A DNA stretch of 64,000 nt, taken from Mesorhizobium sp. GbtcB19. GTDB lineage: Bacteria > Pseudomonadota > Alphaproteobacteria > Rhizobiales > Rhizobiaceae. The first letter of the stretch is position 1, and each line of letters opens with the position of its first letter. The position numbers were made by a program, and so were the translations under genes. The stretch spans positions 32,108-96,107 of the forward strand of contig NZ_JAGXJY010000020.1 in the NCBI RefSeq assembly GCF_019091085.1, written 5' to 3'. Below the pieces are notes generated by a model. The model was not told the DNA's origin, ran no database searches, and worked only from the letters and a program-made list of their open reading frames with translations. This document shows, piece after piece, positions 39,646 through 48,636 of this stretch.

Positions 39646-39704
39646 CAGGTTTCCATATAGAGCGGCTCGCGCCAAGATGCCGTTTCAACCCGCCGGCGCG
39701 GCGC

Positions 39705-39989
39705 CTATTTGCCGCCGTTCAGCCTTTCGCGCAACTCCTTGCCGGTCTTGAAGAACGGCACCCACTTTTCCTCGACCTCGACGGACTCGCCGGTGCGCGG
39801 GTTGCGGCCGGTGCGGGCGGGGCGATTTTTCACTGAAAAGGCGCCGAAACCGCGCAACTCGACCCGGTTACCCTCGGCAAGCGCGTCGGTGATTTCGTCA
39901 AAGATCGCGCCGACGATGTTTTCGACGTCGCGCAGGAAAAGATGCGGGTTGCGTGCAGCGATGATCTGCACAAGCTCCGATTTGATCAT
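39705..39989 (-). CDS. ihfB: integration host factor subunit beta
   Basis: A 94-residue HU/IHF-family protein. The GNRVELRGFGAFSVKNRPARTGRNPRTGE stretch is split over the DNA-binding arms and includes the intercalating Pro region. It pairs with IhfA to bend DNA at specific sites, including sigma-54 promoters, which is relevant since rpoN lies 4 kb away. It is downstream of sppA by 78 bp. Confidence 0.95.
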   Translation of the reverse strand: MIKSELVQIIAARNPHLFLRDVENIVGAIFDEITDALAEGNRVELRGFGAFSVKNRPARTGRNPRTGESVEVEEKWVPFFKTGKELRERLNGGK

Positions 39990-40067
39990 AGAACGTTCCC
40001 CGTAAAACCACTGTAATCGATTATCAGGATGATTTTTATTGATTTTTTGGCTCGTACCAACGGCGCC

Positions 40068-41024
40068 TCAAGGGTGCCAGACCGAAACGAGACCGTCAAG
40101 AAACAAGCGATCGGCGCCAAGTTCGTGGATGACATCGCCGCCGGCATCCGGCAGGCCAAGCGCCTTCGCCGCCACTCTTGCCATCGACTGGGAGAACAGG
40201 AAACCGCCGCGCCTGTCCTTGTCCTTCCATTCGACGACCTTGAGCTTGGCGTCGACGCCCTTGGTCGCCAGCCAGTCGATCGCCTCCTGCTCGCCGCCGA
40301 CGGCGTCGACCAGATGATTGGCCAGAGCCTGGCGGCCGGTGAAGATCGAACCGTCGGCCAGCGCCAGCGCCTGGTCATGCGTCATCTTGCGGCGGTCGGC
40401 GACGATGCCGACGAACCAGTCATAGCTGTCGAGGATCAGTTTGCGCACCATGGCGCGCTCGTCGTCATTGGTCGGCTTGAAGGGCGACGGCGAAGCCTTG
40501 AGCGGCGATGACTTCACTTCCTCAAGCTTGATGCCGAGCTTGTCCATGAGGCCGCTGACATCGGGATACTGGATCAGAACGCCGATCGAGCCGACGATCG
40601 AGGTCTTGCGAGCGACGATGTGGTCGGCGGCACTGGCGATCATATAGCCGGCCGATGCCGCCAGCGTGCCGACTTCGGCCACCACCGGCTTGTCGCCGGC
40701 AAGCTTGCGCACCGCCTCGAAGATGGATTCGCCGCCAACAGTCGTACCTCCGGGCGAATCGATCGACAGGATGACGCCCTTGACCTCAGGCGAGGTGCGG
40801 ATCGCCTCCAGCCTTTTGAGCAGCTCCTCATTTTCGGTGATGGTGCCTTCGATCTTGACCTTGGCGATATGAGGGACCGCCTGGCCGGTAAAATTATCGT
40901 CATAGAACCAGGTAGAGATGGCGATGACTGCAGCCGCCAGAACCACAAACGCGGCGACGCGCCAGAAGGTCAGCTTGCGGCGCAAGCGGCGGCGGTCGAT
41001 CAGGTCGTCGGCTCTCATTGCCAT
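40068..41024 (-). CDS. sppA: signal peptide peptidase SppA (S49 family)
   Basis: A single-domain (short) SppA of about 318 residues: basic N-terminus, one transmembrane helix, then the S49 protease core with IDSPGGTTVGGE, the nucleophile Ser in LAASAGYMIAS and the general-base Lys in a HIVARKTSIVGSIG segment. It digests cleaved signal peptides in the membrane. Three in-frame ATGs exist (41036, 41024, 41018); 41024 is chosen because gagg lies 6 bp before it. ihfB follows downstream. Confidence 0.92.
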   Translation of the reverse strand: MAMRADDLIDRRRLRRKLTFWRVAAFVVLAAAVIAISTWFYDDNFTGQAVPHIAKVKIEGTITENEELLKRLEAIRTSPEVKGVILSIDSPGGTTVGGESIFEAVRKLAGDKPVVAEVGTLAASAGYMIASAADHIVARKTSIVGSIGVLIQYPDVSGLMDKLGIKLEEVKSSPLKASPSPFKPTNDDERAMVRKLILDSYDWFVGIVADRRKMTHDQALALADGSIFTGRQALANHLVDAVGGEQEAIDWLATKGVDAKLKVVEWKDKDRRGGFLFSQSMARVAAKALGLPDAGGDVIHELGADRLFLDGLVSVWHP

Positions 41025-41315
41025 TGTCAGCCTCATGGGTCGTGGGAAAGCACGCTTTTAAAGCAAGCCTTTGCGCGCGGCTACCGTTTCCTGAACGGCC
41101 TGGCCTTGAGGTTCGGCCTTGACGCCGCGCTTGACGAAAAATTAACGCAAGCGGTTCGTATCTGCTATGAAGTACAGGCTGCGCCGCAAATTTGCTCCCG
41201 ATTTTGCGGGCGGCAGCTGTCACATTTTTGCAGTTTTCGTTCGCTTGTGCTTGCTTGTAGGTGTCGGCATACCACCTATAGGCGGTGTTTGGGCGGACAA
41301 AGGTCCATTAGAAGC

Positions 41316-42029
41316 ATGTTGGCGCGATCTGACGAAACGAGCGATGCCGAAACGGCATCGGCTCCGGCGGCCCAAGGCGGCACGCGTGGCGATGCCTTCA
41401 ACCGCGCGCAGCGGCACTCGCGGCGCGTGCGCGTGCTGAAATTCGCGGTGCCGCTGCTCGCGGTCGCGATTGCCGTCGCCTTTCCGGTCTACTCCTACCT
41501 CAAAGCGCCCTTGTCCATCTCCGTGCAGGCCGACGGCACGGCGTTTTCCGACGGCAAGCTGGTGATGGCCAATCCGAAGCTCAACGGCTTCACCAAGCAG
41601 AAGCTGCCATACTCGCTGACCGCCACCAGGGCGACGCAGGATGTCGGCCAGCAGGCTGTCATCGACCTCGACGGCATCAACGCCAAGCTGCCCGTCGCCA
41701 CCGACAATATCGTGTCGGTCGATGCCGCGCACGGTATCTACAACCGCGACGCCAACACGATGGACCTCACCAGCGAGGTCAGCGTGACGACGACGGACGG
41801 CCTCGTGGCGAAGTTCAAATCGATCTTCCTAGACATGGGCAAAGGCTCTATGAAGACGAGCAATCCGGTCGACGTCAGTCGTGGCGGGTCGCGCATCACT
41901 GCGGATTCGATGTCGGTCGAGGACAATGGCAGGCTCGTCGTCTTCGAGAACCGGGTGCGGGTCAACATCGATCCAGCTGCGCTGAAGGCAGCGGGGGTAC
42001 AAAGTGGAGAACAGAATGCGTCGCAGTAG
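41316..42029 (+). CDS. lptC: LPS export protein LptC
   Basis: A 237-residue LptC: cytoplasmic tail, one transmembrane helix (about 43-62), and a periplasmic beta-jellyroll (NPKLNGFTKQKLPYSLTA, TSEVSVTTTDG). It anchors the bridge that carries LPS from LptBFG to LptA. The gene overlaps lptA by 14 bp and starts the transport cluster. lptF and lptG are elsewhere. Confidence 0.92.
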   Translation: MLARSDETSDAETASAPAAQGGTRGDAFNRAQRHSRRVRVLKFAVPLLAVAIAVAFPVYSYLKAPLSISVQADGTAFSDGKLVMANPKLNGFTKQKLPYSLTATRATQDVGQQAVIDLDGINAKLPVATDNIVSVDAAHGIYNRDANTMDLTSEVSVTTTDGLVAKFKSIFLDMGKGSMKTSNPVDVSRGGSRITADSMSVEDNGRLVVFENRVRVNIDPAALKAAGVQSGEQNASQ

Positions 42030-42609
42030 AACCGCATGGCTTGTCGGCGCGACCTCCGCATTGCTGGTGCTGGGAATGGCGCATTCGTTCGCGCAGTCGA
42101 GCGCGACCAGCCAGATTCCCGGGCTGAAACTGTCGGGCGACCAGCCGATCCAGATCGAAAGCGACAAGCTCGAGGTGCGGCAGAACGACAGCATGGCCGT
42201 GTTCAGCGGCAATGTGACCGTCAATCAGGGTCCGACGCTGCTCAAGGCCGGCAAGATGACGGTGTATTATGTCAAGGATCCCAAGGCCGACAAAAGCGCG
42301 GCCGCCGGTGCGTCGGCAATGACGGGCGCCGCCAACATCGATCATCTGGAGGTCGAGAACAAAGTCTACATCAAATCGAACGACCAGATCGCCACCGGCG
42401 ACACCGGCAAGTTCGACATGAAGACGCAGGTGCTCGTGCTCTCGGGCAAGGAAGTGGTGCTGTCGCAAGGCGACAACGTGCTCAAGGGCTGCAAGCTCAC
42501 CGTGCAGATGAAGACCGGCCTTGGCAATGTCGAAGGCTGCCCCCGCGTCATCATGATGTTCAAGCCGCAGAAACAGGACGCGCAGCAGCAGGGAGCGTCG
42601 AGCAACTAA
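42016..42609 (+). CDS. lptA: periplasmic LPS transport protein LptA
   Basis: A 197-residue protein with a signal peptide (basic start, hydrophobic core, cleavage near SFAQS) and an OstA-type beta-jellyroll (QPIQIESDKLEVRQNDSMAV, FSGNVTVNQG). It forms the periplasmic LPS bridge. The ATG at 42016 is preferred to a GTG at 42004 because ggag is 6 bp away. It overlaps lptC by 14 bp, and its stop overlaps lptB by one base (TAATG). Confidence 0.92.
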   Translation: MRRSRTAWLVGATSALLVLGMAHSFAQSSATSQIPGLKLSGDQPIQIESDKLEVRQNDSMAVFSGNVTVNQGPTLLKAGKMTVYYVKDPKADKSAAAGASAMTGAANIDHLEVENKVYIKSNDQIATGDTGKFDMKTQVLVLSGKEVVLSQGDNVLKGCKLTVQMKTGLGNVEGCPRVIMMFKPQKQDAQQQGASSN

Positions 42610-43427
42610 TGGCCGGCGTAACATCGCTGCTTGCCCGTCTTCCGGGGCGGGCGGCCGCCCGGCCGGCTGCGTCGGCGACGGTCGGCGCCGACAAGGAAAA
42701 GTTCAAAGGCACCCTGATCGCCAAGGGCCTGACCAAGAGCTACAAGGGCCGCAAGGTGGTGAGCGGCGTCACGATCGGCGTGCGCGCAGGCGAGGCGGTC
42801 GGCCTGCTCGGTCCCAACGGCGCCGGCAAGACTACCTGTTTCTATATGGTCACCGGCCTTGTGCCCGTCGATGAAGGCTCGATCGAGATCGATGGCTTCG
42901 ATGTCACCTCGATGCCTATGTACCGGCGCGCTCGCCTTGGTATCGGCTATCTGCCTCAGGAAGCGTCGATCTTCCGTGGCCTGAATGTCGAGCAGAATAT
43001 CCGCGCCGTGCTGGAAGTGGTCGAAAAGGACCGCAAGGTGCGCGAACGCAACCTCGACGAGTTGCTCGAGGAGTTCCACATCAGCCATCTGCGCAAGGCG
43101 CCGTCGATGTCGCTGTCGGGCGGTGAGCGCCGGCGTCTGGAGATCGCGCGGGCGCTGGCGACGCGGCCGGCCTATATGCTGCTCGACGAGCCCTTCGCCG
43201 GCATCGATCCGATCGCCGTCGCCGACATCCAGCAGCTGGTGCGTCACCTCACGGCGCGCGGCATCGGCGTTTTGATCACCGACCACAATGTGCGTGAGAC
43301 GCTCGGCCTGATCGACCGCGCCTACATCATCCATGCCGGCCAGGTGCTGACGCATGGCCGTGCCGACGAGATCGTCGCCAATGCCGATGTGCGGCGCCTC
43401 TATCTCGGCGAAGGTTTCACGCTCTGA
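42609..43427 (+). CDS. lptB: LPS export ABC transporter ATPase LptB
   Basis: A 272-residue ABC ATPase: Walker A GPNGAGKT, LPQEASIFRGL at the Q-loop, signature LSGGERRR, Walker B MLLDEPFAGID and switch His in LITDHNVRETL, all LptB-typical. It drives LPS extraction. An N-terminal extension of about 35 residues, Ala/Pro-rich, precedes the usual start; the ATG at 42609 is fixed by coupling to lptA. Confidence 0.96.
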   Translation: MAGVTSLLARLPGRAAARPAASATVGADKEKFKGTLIAKGLTKSYKGRKVVSGVTIGVRAGEAVGLLGPNGAGKTTCFYMVTGLVPVDEGSIEIDGFDVTSMPMYRRARLGIGYLPQEASIFRGLNVEQNIRAVLEVVEKDRKVRERNLDELLEEFHISHLRKAPSMSLSGGERRRLEIARALATRPAYMLLDEPFAGIDPIAVADIQQLVRHLTARGIGVLITDHNVRETLGLIDRAYIIHAGQVLTHGRADEIVANADVRRLYLGEGFTL

Positions 43428-43627
43428 GCGTGAAATAGCTTTCCCTGCAGTGAATTTGGCTCGGTTTCGACGGTTTTTTCGCGAATTCTACGCCAGATAA
43501 CGCTCCGGTAAGCCGCTCCTGCTAGCGTTTTCCTTGACAAGCAAAAGCCGGGCCAGTTTTTATGGCTGGCCGGGAAAATCTGCTTCGGCACGGGTCCGAT
43601 GCGTAGACGAGGCGTTTGAATCACACC

Positions 43628-45157
43628 ATGGCGCTGGCAGCCAAACTGCAGCTCAGACAATCCCAGTCGCTGGTGATGACGCCGCAGCTGATGCAGTCGA
43701 TCCGGCTGCTGCAGCTCACCCATGTCGAGCTCGAACGCTTCATCGACGAGGAGATCGAGCGCAATCCGCTGCTGGAGCGGGCGGAACCTCAGGACGACGC
43801 CGCAGGCGATCAATCCCAGAAAGGCGAGACCGCCCCGGAGAAGGATTCCGATGGCGACTGGTTCGAGGGCGAGACCGAGTGGAGCGCCGAAGCGATCTCG
43901 CAAAAGCTCGATTCTTCCCTCGAGAACCTGTTTCCCGACGATCCCGGCACCAGCGAGAGGCTGGGGCCTGATCTTACAGCGCAGTGGAAGTCGGCCGCCG
44001 GCGGCGGTGCGGGCACGGCATCGTCGGAAGGGTTCGATGTCGGCGACATGGCCGCGGCGGTCGTCACGCTGCGCGAACATGTCGGCGAGCAGATCGCGCT
44101 TGCGTCGCTCAGCCCGGGCGAGCGGCTGATCGCGGGAGAGCTCGCCGACGGGCTCGACGAAGCCGGTTATCTGCGCACCGACCTCGATGAGATCGTGGCC
44201 CGGCTCGGGACGGACGGCGCGACGGTGTTGCGCGTGCTTGGCGTCTGCCAGACCTTCGAGCCGGCCGGGCTTTTCGCGCGCGACCTTGCCGAATGCCTGT
44301 CGCTGCAATTGGCGGTGCGTGACCGGCTCGATCCGGCGATGAAAGCGCTGGTCGCCAATCTCGAGCTTCTGGCGCGGCGGGATTTCCAGACGCTGAAACG
44401 CCTCTGCGGCGTCGACGAGGAGGACCTTCTCGACATGCTGGCCGAGATCCGCGCGCTCGATCCGCGGCCAGGCCTGGCGTTTTCGGGCGGCGCCAGCGAT
44501 GCGATCGTCGCCGATGTCGAGGTCCGCGCCGCCAATGACGGCAGCTGGGCGGTGGAACTCAACGCCGACACGCTGCCACGCGTGCTGGTCGACAATGTCT
44601 ATTTCGCCCGCGTTTCGAGCCACGCCAAGGACCAGGCGGAAAAGGACTTTCTCGCCGAATGCCTGCAGAGCGCCAATTGGCTGACGCGCAGCCTCGATCA
44701 GCGGGCCAAGACCATCCTCAAGGTGGCCTCTGAGATCGTGCGGCAGCAGGACGCCTTCCTCGTCCATGGCGTGCGGCATCTGAAGCCGCTCAACCTGCGC
44801 ACGGTGGCCGATGCCATCGGCATGCATGAATCGACCGTCAGCCGCGTCACCGCCAACAAATATATGCTGACGCCGCGCGGCGTGTTCGAGCTGCGCTATT
44901 TCTTCACCGCATCGATCGCCTCGGCGGAAGGCGGCGAAGCGCATTCGTCCGAGGCCGTGCGCGACCGCATCAAGCAATTGATCGACGAGGAAAAACCCGC
45001 CGACGTGCTTTCCGACGACGCCATCGTGGACATGCTCAAGCAAAGCGGGATCGATATTGCCCGCCGCACCGTCGCGAAATATCGCGAAGGCATGAATATC
45101 GCATCCTCGGTGCAGCGGCGACGCGAGAAACGCGCGCTCGCCAACGCGGGCCGTTGA
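43628..45157 (+). CDS. rpoN: RNA polymerase sigma-54 factor
   Basis: A 509-residue sigma-54: Gln/Leu-rich region I (QLRQSQSLVMTPQLMQSIRLLQL), acidic region II, core-binding region III, helix-turn-helix (LRTVADAIGMHESTVSRVTANK) and the RpoN box ARRTVAKYRE near the end. It directs polymerase to -24/-12 promoters of nitrogen and other genes. The ATG at 43628 fits E. coli/rhizobial starts; a TTG 12 bp earlier is unlikely. The next genes are hpf and ptsN, the common order. Confidence 0.97.
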   Translation: MALAAKLQLRQSQSLVMTPQLMQSIRLLQLTHVELERFIDEEIERNPLLERAEPQDDAAGDQSQKGETAPEKDSDGDWFEGETEWSAEAISQKLDSSLENLFPDDPGTSERLGPDLTAQWKSAAGGGAGTASSEGFDVGDMAAAVVTLREHVGEQIALASLSPGERLIAGELADGLDEAGYLRTDLDEIVARLGTDGATVLRVLGVCQTFEPAGLFARDLAECLSLQLAVRDRLDPAMKALVANLELLARRDFQTLKRLCGVDEEDLLDMLAEIRALDPRPGLAFSGGASDAIVADVEVRAANDGSWAVELNADTLPRVLVDNVYFARVSSHAKDQAEKDFLAECLQSANWLTRSLDQRAKTILKVASEIVRQQDAFLVHGVRHLKPLNLRTVADAIGMHESTVSRVTANKYMLTPRGVFELRYFFTASIASAEGGEAHSSEAVRDRIKQLIDEEKPADVLSDDAIVDMLKQSGIDIARRTVAKYREGMNIASSVQRRREKRALANAGR

Positions 45158-45194
45158 AAGCGCGCCGGAAGGCTGATTTTCCACAATTCTCAAG

Positions 45195-45218
45195 CTTCAT
45201 TGACAAGCCGCAATGAAG
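45195..45218. terminator. hairpin after rpoN
   Basis: Perfect 8-bp arms cttcattg (45195-45202) and caatgaag (45211-45218), without a T-run. It could be a weak or Rho-dependent stop, or a processing site in the 276-bp gap before hpf. I see nothing else in the gap. Confidence 0.4.
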
Positions 45219-45433
45219 TGTCTAGAAGCCCGCCCGCATGAGCAGGGCGGTAATGCCAGCTTGCAAATGGGTCCGTCAGACAAGGCCATGGACGGCCAAG
45301 AAGGCGACTTGTGATCAACCGAAAAGTTCGGGTCTAAAATCGGCGCGCATGCCGCTGCGAAGCTTGTGCGCGCGCACCACGGGTATAAACTCGGGAACAG
45401 TTTGAAGCCTGGGCAAGGAAGGTCAGTTTTCAG

Positions 45434-46021
45434 ATGAATCTACGCATTTCGGGAAAACACATGGACATCGGCGATGCGTTTCGCACGCGCATCAACGATC
45501 GTGTCGGCGAAGCGATCGAGAAATATTTCGATCGGGGTTTTTCAGGACATGTCACGGTCATCAAATCGGGGTCGCGTTTCTCCGCCGACTGCATGGTCCG
45601 GCTCGATTCCGGCGCTTCGCTGCAGGCGACCGGCGACGCCCAGGACCCGACGCTCGCCTTCGAGGCGGCGGCCGATCGCCTGGAAACGCGACTGCGCCGT
45701 TACAAGCGCCGGCTGAAGTCACGCAATACAGGCAACGGCAATGGCGAGGAGCCGACCGACATCGCCTACACCGTGATGGCGCCTCTCACCGACGACGAGG
45801 AAGACATTCCGGAGGATTTCGCTCCGGCCATCGTCGCCGAATCAAGCATGACGCTGCGGACCATGTCGGTGGCGTCGGCTGTCATCGAGCTCGACAACAG
45901 CGACAGCCCAGTCTTCCTGTTCCGCAATGCCGGAACCGACCATCTCAACATCGTCTACCGCCGGCCGGATGGCAATATCGGCTGGATCGATCCGTCGACG
46001 ACCAAAGTCGCGCAGGGATAA
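45434..46021 (+). CDS. hpf: ribosome hibernation promoting factor, long form
   Basis: A 195-residue long HPF: N-terminal S30AE domain (1-100, LRISGKHMDIGDAFRTRI) and C-terminal dimerisation domain (about 135-190, SVASAVIELDNSDSPVFLF). The long form alone makes 100S ribosome dimers in stationary phase. It lies between rpoN and ptsN as in most Proteobacteria. SD aaggaaggt is upstream. Confidence 0.95.
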   Translation: MNLRISGKHMDIGDAFRTRINDRVGEAIEKYFDRGFSGHVTVIKSGSRFSADCMVRLDSGASLQATGDAQDPTLAFEAAADRLETRLRRYKRRLKSRNTGNGNGEEPTDIAYTVMAPLTDDEEDIPEDFAPAIVAESSMTLRTMSVASAVIELDNSDSPVFLFRNAGTDHLNIVYRRPDGNIGWIDPSTTKVAQG

Positions 46022-46083
46022 AAAGCCAGCCGCGCAAGGGGGCGACGACTGGCGCGGCAAGGCGAGCAAGGGATTTTTCAAGC

Positions 46084-46548
46084 ATGGATCTCAGTGATCT
46101 CATCAGCGTCCCGGCGATCATGCCGGCGTTGAAGGCGAATTCCAAAAAGCAGCTTCTGCAATTGCTGTCGGAGAGGGCCGCGGCGATTTCGGGGATTCCG
46201 GAAAGGGAGGTGTTCGACACCATCCTGCAGCGCGAACGGCTGGGTTCGACCGGTGTCGGCAACGGCATCGCCATTCCGCACGGCAAGCTCGCCGGCGTGA
46301 AGCGGATCGCGGGCGTCTTCGCCCGGCTGGAAACGCCGGTCGATTTCGAGGCGCTGGACGACCAGCCGGTCGATCTGGTTTTTCTGCTGCTGGCGCCTGA
46401 GGGCGCGGGCGCCGACCATCTCAAGGCGCTGTCGCGCATCGCGCGCGTGCTGCGCGATGCCGATACGGTCGCCAAGATCAGGGGCACGCGCGATGCTGTG
46501 GCGATCCACGCGCTCTTGTCGGATACGCAGGCCTCGAACGCGGCCTGA
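46084..46548 (+). CDS. ptsN: PTS IIA-like nitrogen regulatory protein
   Basis: A 154-residue EIIA-Ntr. H66 (GNGIAIPHGKL) is the phosphorylated residue. It is the output of the nitrogen PTS and regulates potassium transport, nitrogen and carbon metabolism. It ends the rpoN cluster, followed by a terminator. Confidence 0.95.
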   Translation: MDLSDLISVPAIMPALKANSKKQLLQLLSERAAAISGIPEREVFDTILQRERLGSTGVGNGIAIPHGKLAGVKRIAGVFARLETPVDFEALDDQPVDLVFLLLAPEGAGADHLKALSRIARVLRDADTVAKIRGTRDAVAIHALLSDTQASNAA

Positions 46549-46581
46549 GGACTTTAGGTTTTTGGGGATTAAAACCTTCGG

Positions 46582-46604
46582 AGGGCCGCCAAAGGCGGCC
46601 CTTT
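46582..46604 (+). terminator. intrinsic terminator after ptsN
   Basis: Perfect 9-bp stem (46582-46590/46594-46602), loop aaa, then ttt. It is 33 bp after the ptsN stop and closes the lpt-rpoN-hpf-ptsN block; it can also serve the convergent DUF1150 gene. Confidence 0.8.
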
Positions 46605-46627
46605 CCATTCTGAAACCAGCAGTCCCG

Positions 46628-46885
46628 TTAGTGAATGGCGACCGTGGTCAGATCGTTCTCCAGCGCACCCGCCAGCGCCCGGTCGCGGGCATCGGAAAGC
46701 AGGATCGGCTGGCCGTTGGCGGCAAACAGCGCCCACAGCTCCATGCCAGGCGCGATTTCCTCGAGACCGGGGAAGCGGCCGCGCAGGTCGTCGCTCGAGA
46801 CTTTCCGGAGATAAGCGACCGAACCTTCGCCGAGATGGGCGAGTTCGCCGCTGGTCATGGTGTTCACTTCGTCAGTTCTGGTCAT
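46628..46885 (-). CDS. DUF1150 family protein
   Basis: An 85-residue protein with the DUF1150 sequence (AHLGEGSVAYLRKVSSDDL, PILLSDARDRALAGALEN). This small alphaproteobacterial family nearly always accompanies a small heat-shock gene, as here. The ATG at 46885 has a perfect aaggagg SD. Function unknown; co-expression in heat stress is inferred from the neighbour. Confidence 0.88.
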   Translation of the reverse strand: MTRTDEVNTMTSGELAHLGEGSVAYLRKVSSDDLRGRFPGLEEIAPGMELWALFAANGQPILLSDARDRALAGALENDLTTVAIH

Positions 46886-46948
46886 TTCAAGCCTCCTTGG
46901 CGCGAGGACGCCAGGATTGGCCGCCTCGCATAGAGCCATCGGCGAAGA

Positions 46949-47374
46949 TCAGTCTTTCACCGATATGTTTATTTTCCGTACCAGCCGCTCGGCCTCAGGG
47001 CGGTCGAGATCGATCGACAACAGGCCGTTCTTCAGTTCAGCAGCGATCACCCGCATGCCGTCGGCCAGCACGAAACAACGCTGGAACTGGCGCGCGGCGA
47101 TGCCGCGGTGGAGGAATTCGCGCTCGGTGTCGTCAGTCTGACGGCCGCGCACGATGAGCTGGTTTTCCTCCGTGGTGACATCGAGGTCGCTCTCGGCGAA
47201 ACCCGCCACGGCCAGCGTGATGCGCAGCCTCTCGGCGTTGCCGTCGTTAGCGTTCAGGCGCTCGATGTTGTACGGAGGGTAGCTGTCGCCCGACTTCGCC
47301 AGACGCTCAAGCGTCTTTTCCATGGCATCGAAACCCAGAAGAAGCGGGCTGGAGAAGGGCGTCATTCGAGACAT
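46949..47374 (-). CDS. small heat shock protein Hsp20 (IbpA family)
   Basis: A 141-residue alpha-crystallin protein: short N-terminus ending YPPYNIER, crystallin domain with ENQLIVRGRQ and FLHRGIAARQFQRCFVLADG, and an IXI-type tail (KINISV). It binds unfolding proteins without ATP. The ATG at 47374 has agagga upstream; an ATG 9 bp later is also possible. The DUF1150 gene follows by 63 bp. Confidence 0.92.
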   Translation of the reverse strand: MSRMTPFSSPLLLGFDAMEKTLERLAKSGDSYPPYNIERLNANDGNAERLRITLAVAGFAESDLDVTTEENQLIVRGRQTDDTEREFLHRGIAARQFQRCFVLADGMRVIAAELKNGLLSIDLDRPEAERLVRKINISVKD

Positions 47375-47516
47375 TGTTACACTGTCCTCTGAAGAGCGAC
47401 ACAAACTGGAAAAACCCGGATGGCATTTTTCCCGATGGTCTTGATATGGTCCGCCGGCCGATCAAGTTCAAGCCGTTAAGACCCCCGCCCAAAAAGACTC
47501 CCCAAAAGGAATTGAC

Positions 47517-48458
47517 ATGCCGCAGTCCCGAAAGATCATCATCGACACCGATCCCGGCCAGGACGATGCCGTCGCCATCCTGTTGGCGCTCGGCAGCTCC
47601 GAGCTGAACATCGTCGGCATCACCGCCGTTGCCGGCAACGTGCCGCTGAAACTGACCCAGAACAATGCCCGCAAGATCTGCGAGCTCGCCGGTCGCCCCG
47701 ACATCAAGGTCTATGCCGGCGCCATCCGCCCGCTGGCGCGCCAGCTCGTCACCGCCGAGGAAGTGCATGGCAAGACTGGCCTGAACGGGCCGCAACTGCC
47801 TGAGCCGACCATGCCGTTGCAGGAGCAATACGCCGTCGATTTCATCGTCGAGACGCTGATGCGCGAGGAAAGCGGCACGATCACGCTCTGCCCGCTCGGA
47901 CCGTTGACCAACATCGCGCTGGCGCTGATCCGCGAGCCCAGGATCGCGCCGCGCATCAAGGAAATCGTCTTGATGGGCGGCGGGTTCTTCGAAGGCGGCA
48001 ACGTCACGCCGGCCGCCGAATTCAACATCTATGTCGACCCGCAGGCCGCCGATCTGGTGTTCAAATCGGGCATCCCGATCGTGATGATGCCGCTCGACGT
48101 CACCCACAAGGCGCTGACCACCTCCAAGCGCATTCAGGCTTTCCGCCAGCTCGGCACCAAGGTCGGCACCGCGACGGCCGAGATGCTGGAATTCTTCGAG
48201 CGCTACGACGAGGAGAAATACGGCACCGATGGCGGGCCGCTGCACGATCCGTGCGTGATCGCCTATCTTCTCAAGCCGGAGCTGTTCAAGGGCCGCCGCT
48301 GCAATGTCAGCGTCGAGACCGCGTCGGAGCTCACCATGGGCATGACGGTGATAGACTGGTGGGGCGTCACCAAGCGCGAGAAGAACGCCATGGTGATGCG
48401 CGACATCGACCATGACGGCTTCTTCGCGCTGCTGGTGGAGAGGCTCGGGCGGCTGTAG
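47517..48458 (+). CDS. ribonucleoside hydrolase (IUNH family)
   Basis: A 313-residue nucleoside hydrolase. The calcium-binding DTDPGQDDAVAI motif is at 10-21, and later DPCVIAYLL and the catalytic His region are present. It splits nucleosides to base plus ribose. A ribokinase 2.3 kb away on the other strand could use the ribose. Substrate range (purine or pyrimidine) is not determinable. Confidence 0.9.
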   Translation: MPQSRKIIIDTDPGQDDAVAILLALGSSELNIVGITAVAGNVPLKLTQNNARKICELAGRPDIKVYAGAIRPLARQLVTAEEVHGKTGLNGPQLPEPTMPLQEQYAVDFIVETLMREESGTITLCPLGPLTNIALALIREPRIAPRIKEIVLMGGGFFEGGNVTPAAEFNIYVDPQAADLVFKSGIPIVMMPLDVTHKALTTSKRIQAFRQLGTKVGTATAEMLEFFERYDEEKYGTDGGPLHDPCVIAYLLKPELFKGRRCNVSVETASELTMGMTVIDWWGVTKREKNAMVMRDIDHDGFFALLVERLGRL

Positions 48459-48636
48459 CGCCTCTCCCTTCCCCCCTTGTAGGGGAAGGTGGATCGGCGC
48501 GAAGCGCCGAGACGGATGAAGGGTGTTCCAGCTTGGCGATATGCTTGAAATTGCCGCCGTCTCATTTCTTCCAACACCCCTCATCCGGCCGCTTCGCGGC
48601 CACCTTCTCCCGCAAGGAGAGAAGGGGAAGAGGCGC
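48458..48636. repeat. long imperfect inverted repeat between convergent genes
   Basis: The gap opens with gcgcctctcccttcccc and closes with the near-complement ggggaagaggcgc. Inside, ggatcggcgcgaagcgccgagacggatgaagggtgtt opposes aacacccctcatccggccgcttcgcggcc, each half with its own small palindrome. It fills the whole 178-bp gap between the nucleoside hydrolase and the LysE gene and probably terminates both. Confidence 0.75.
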
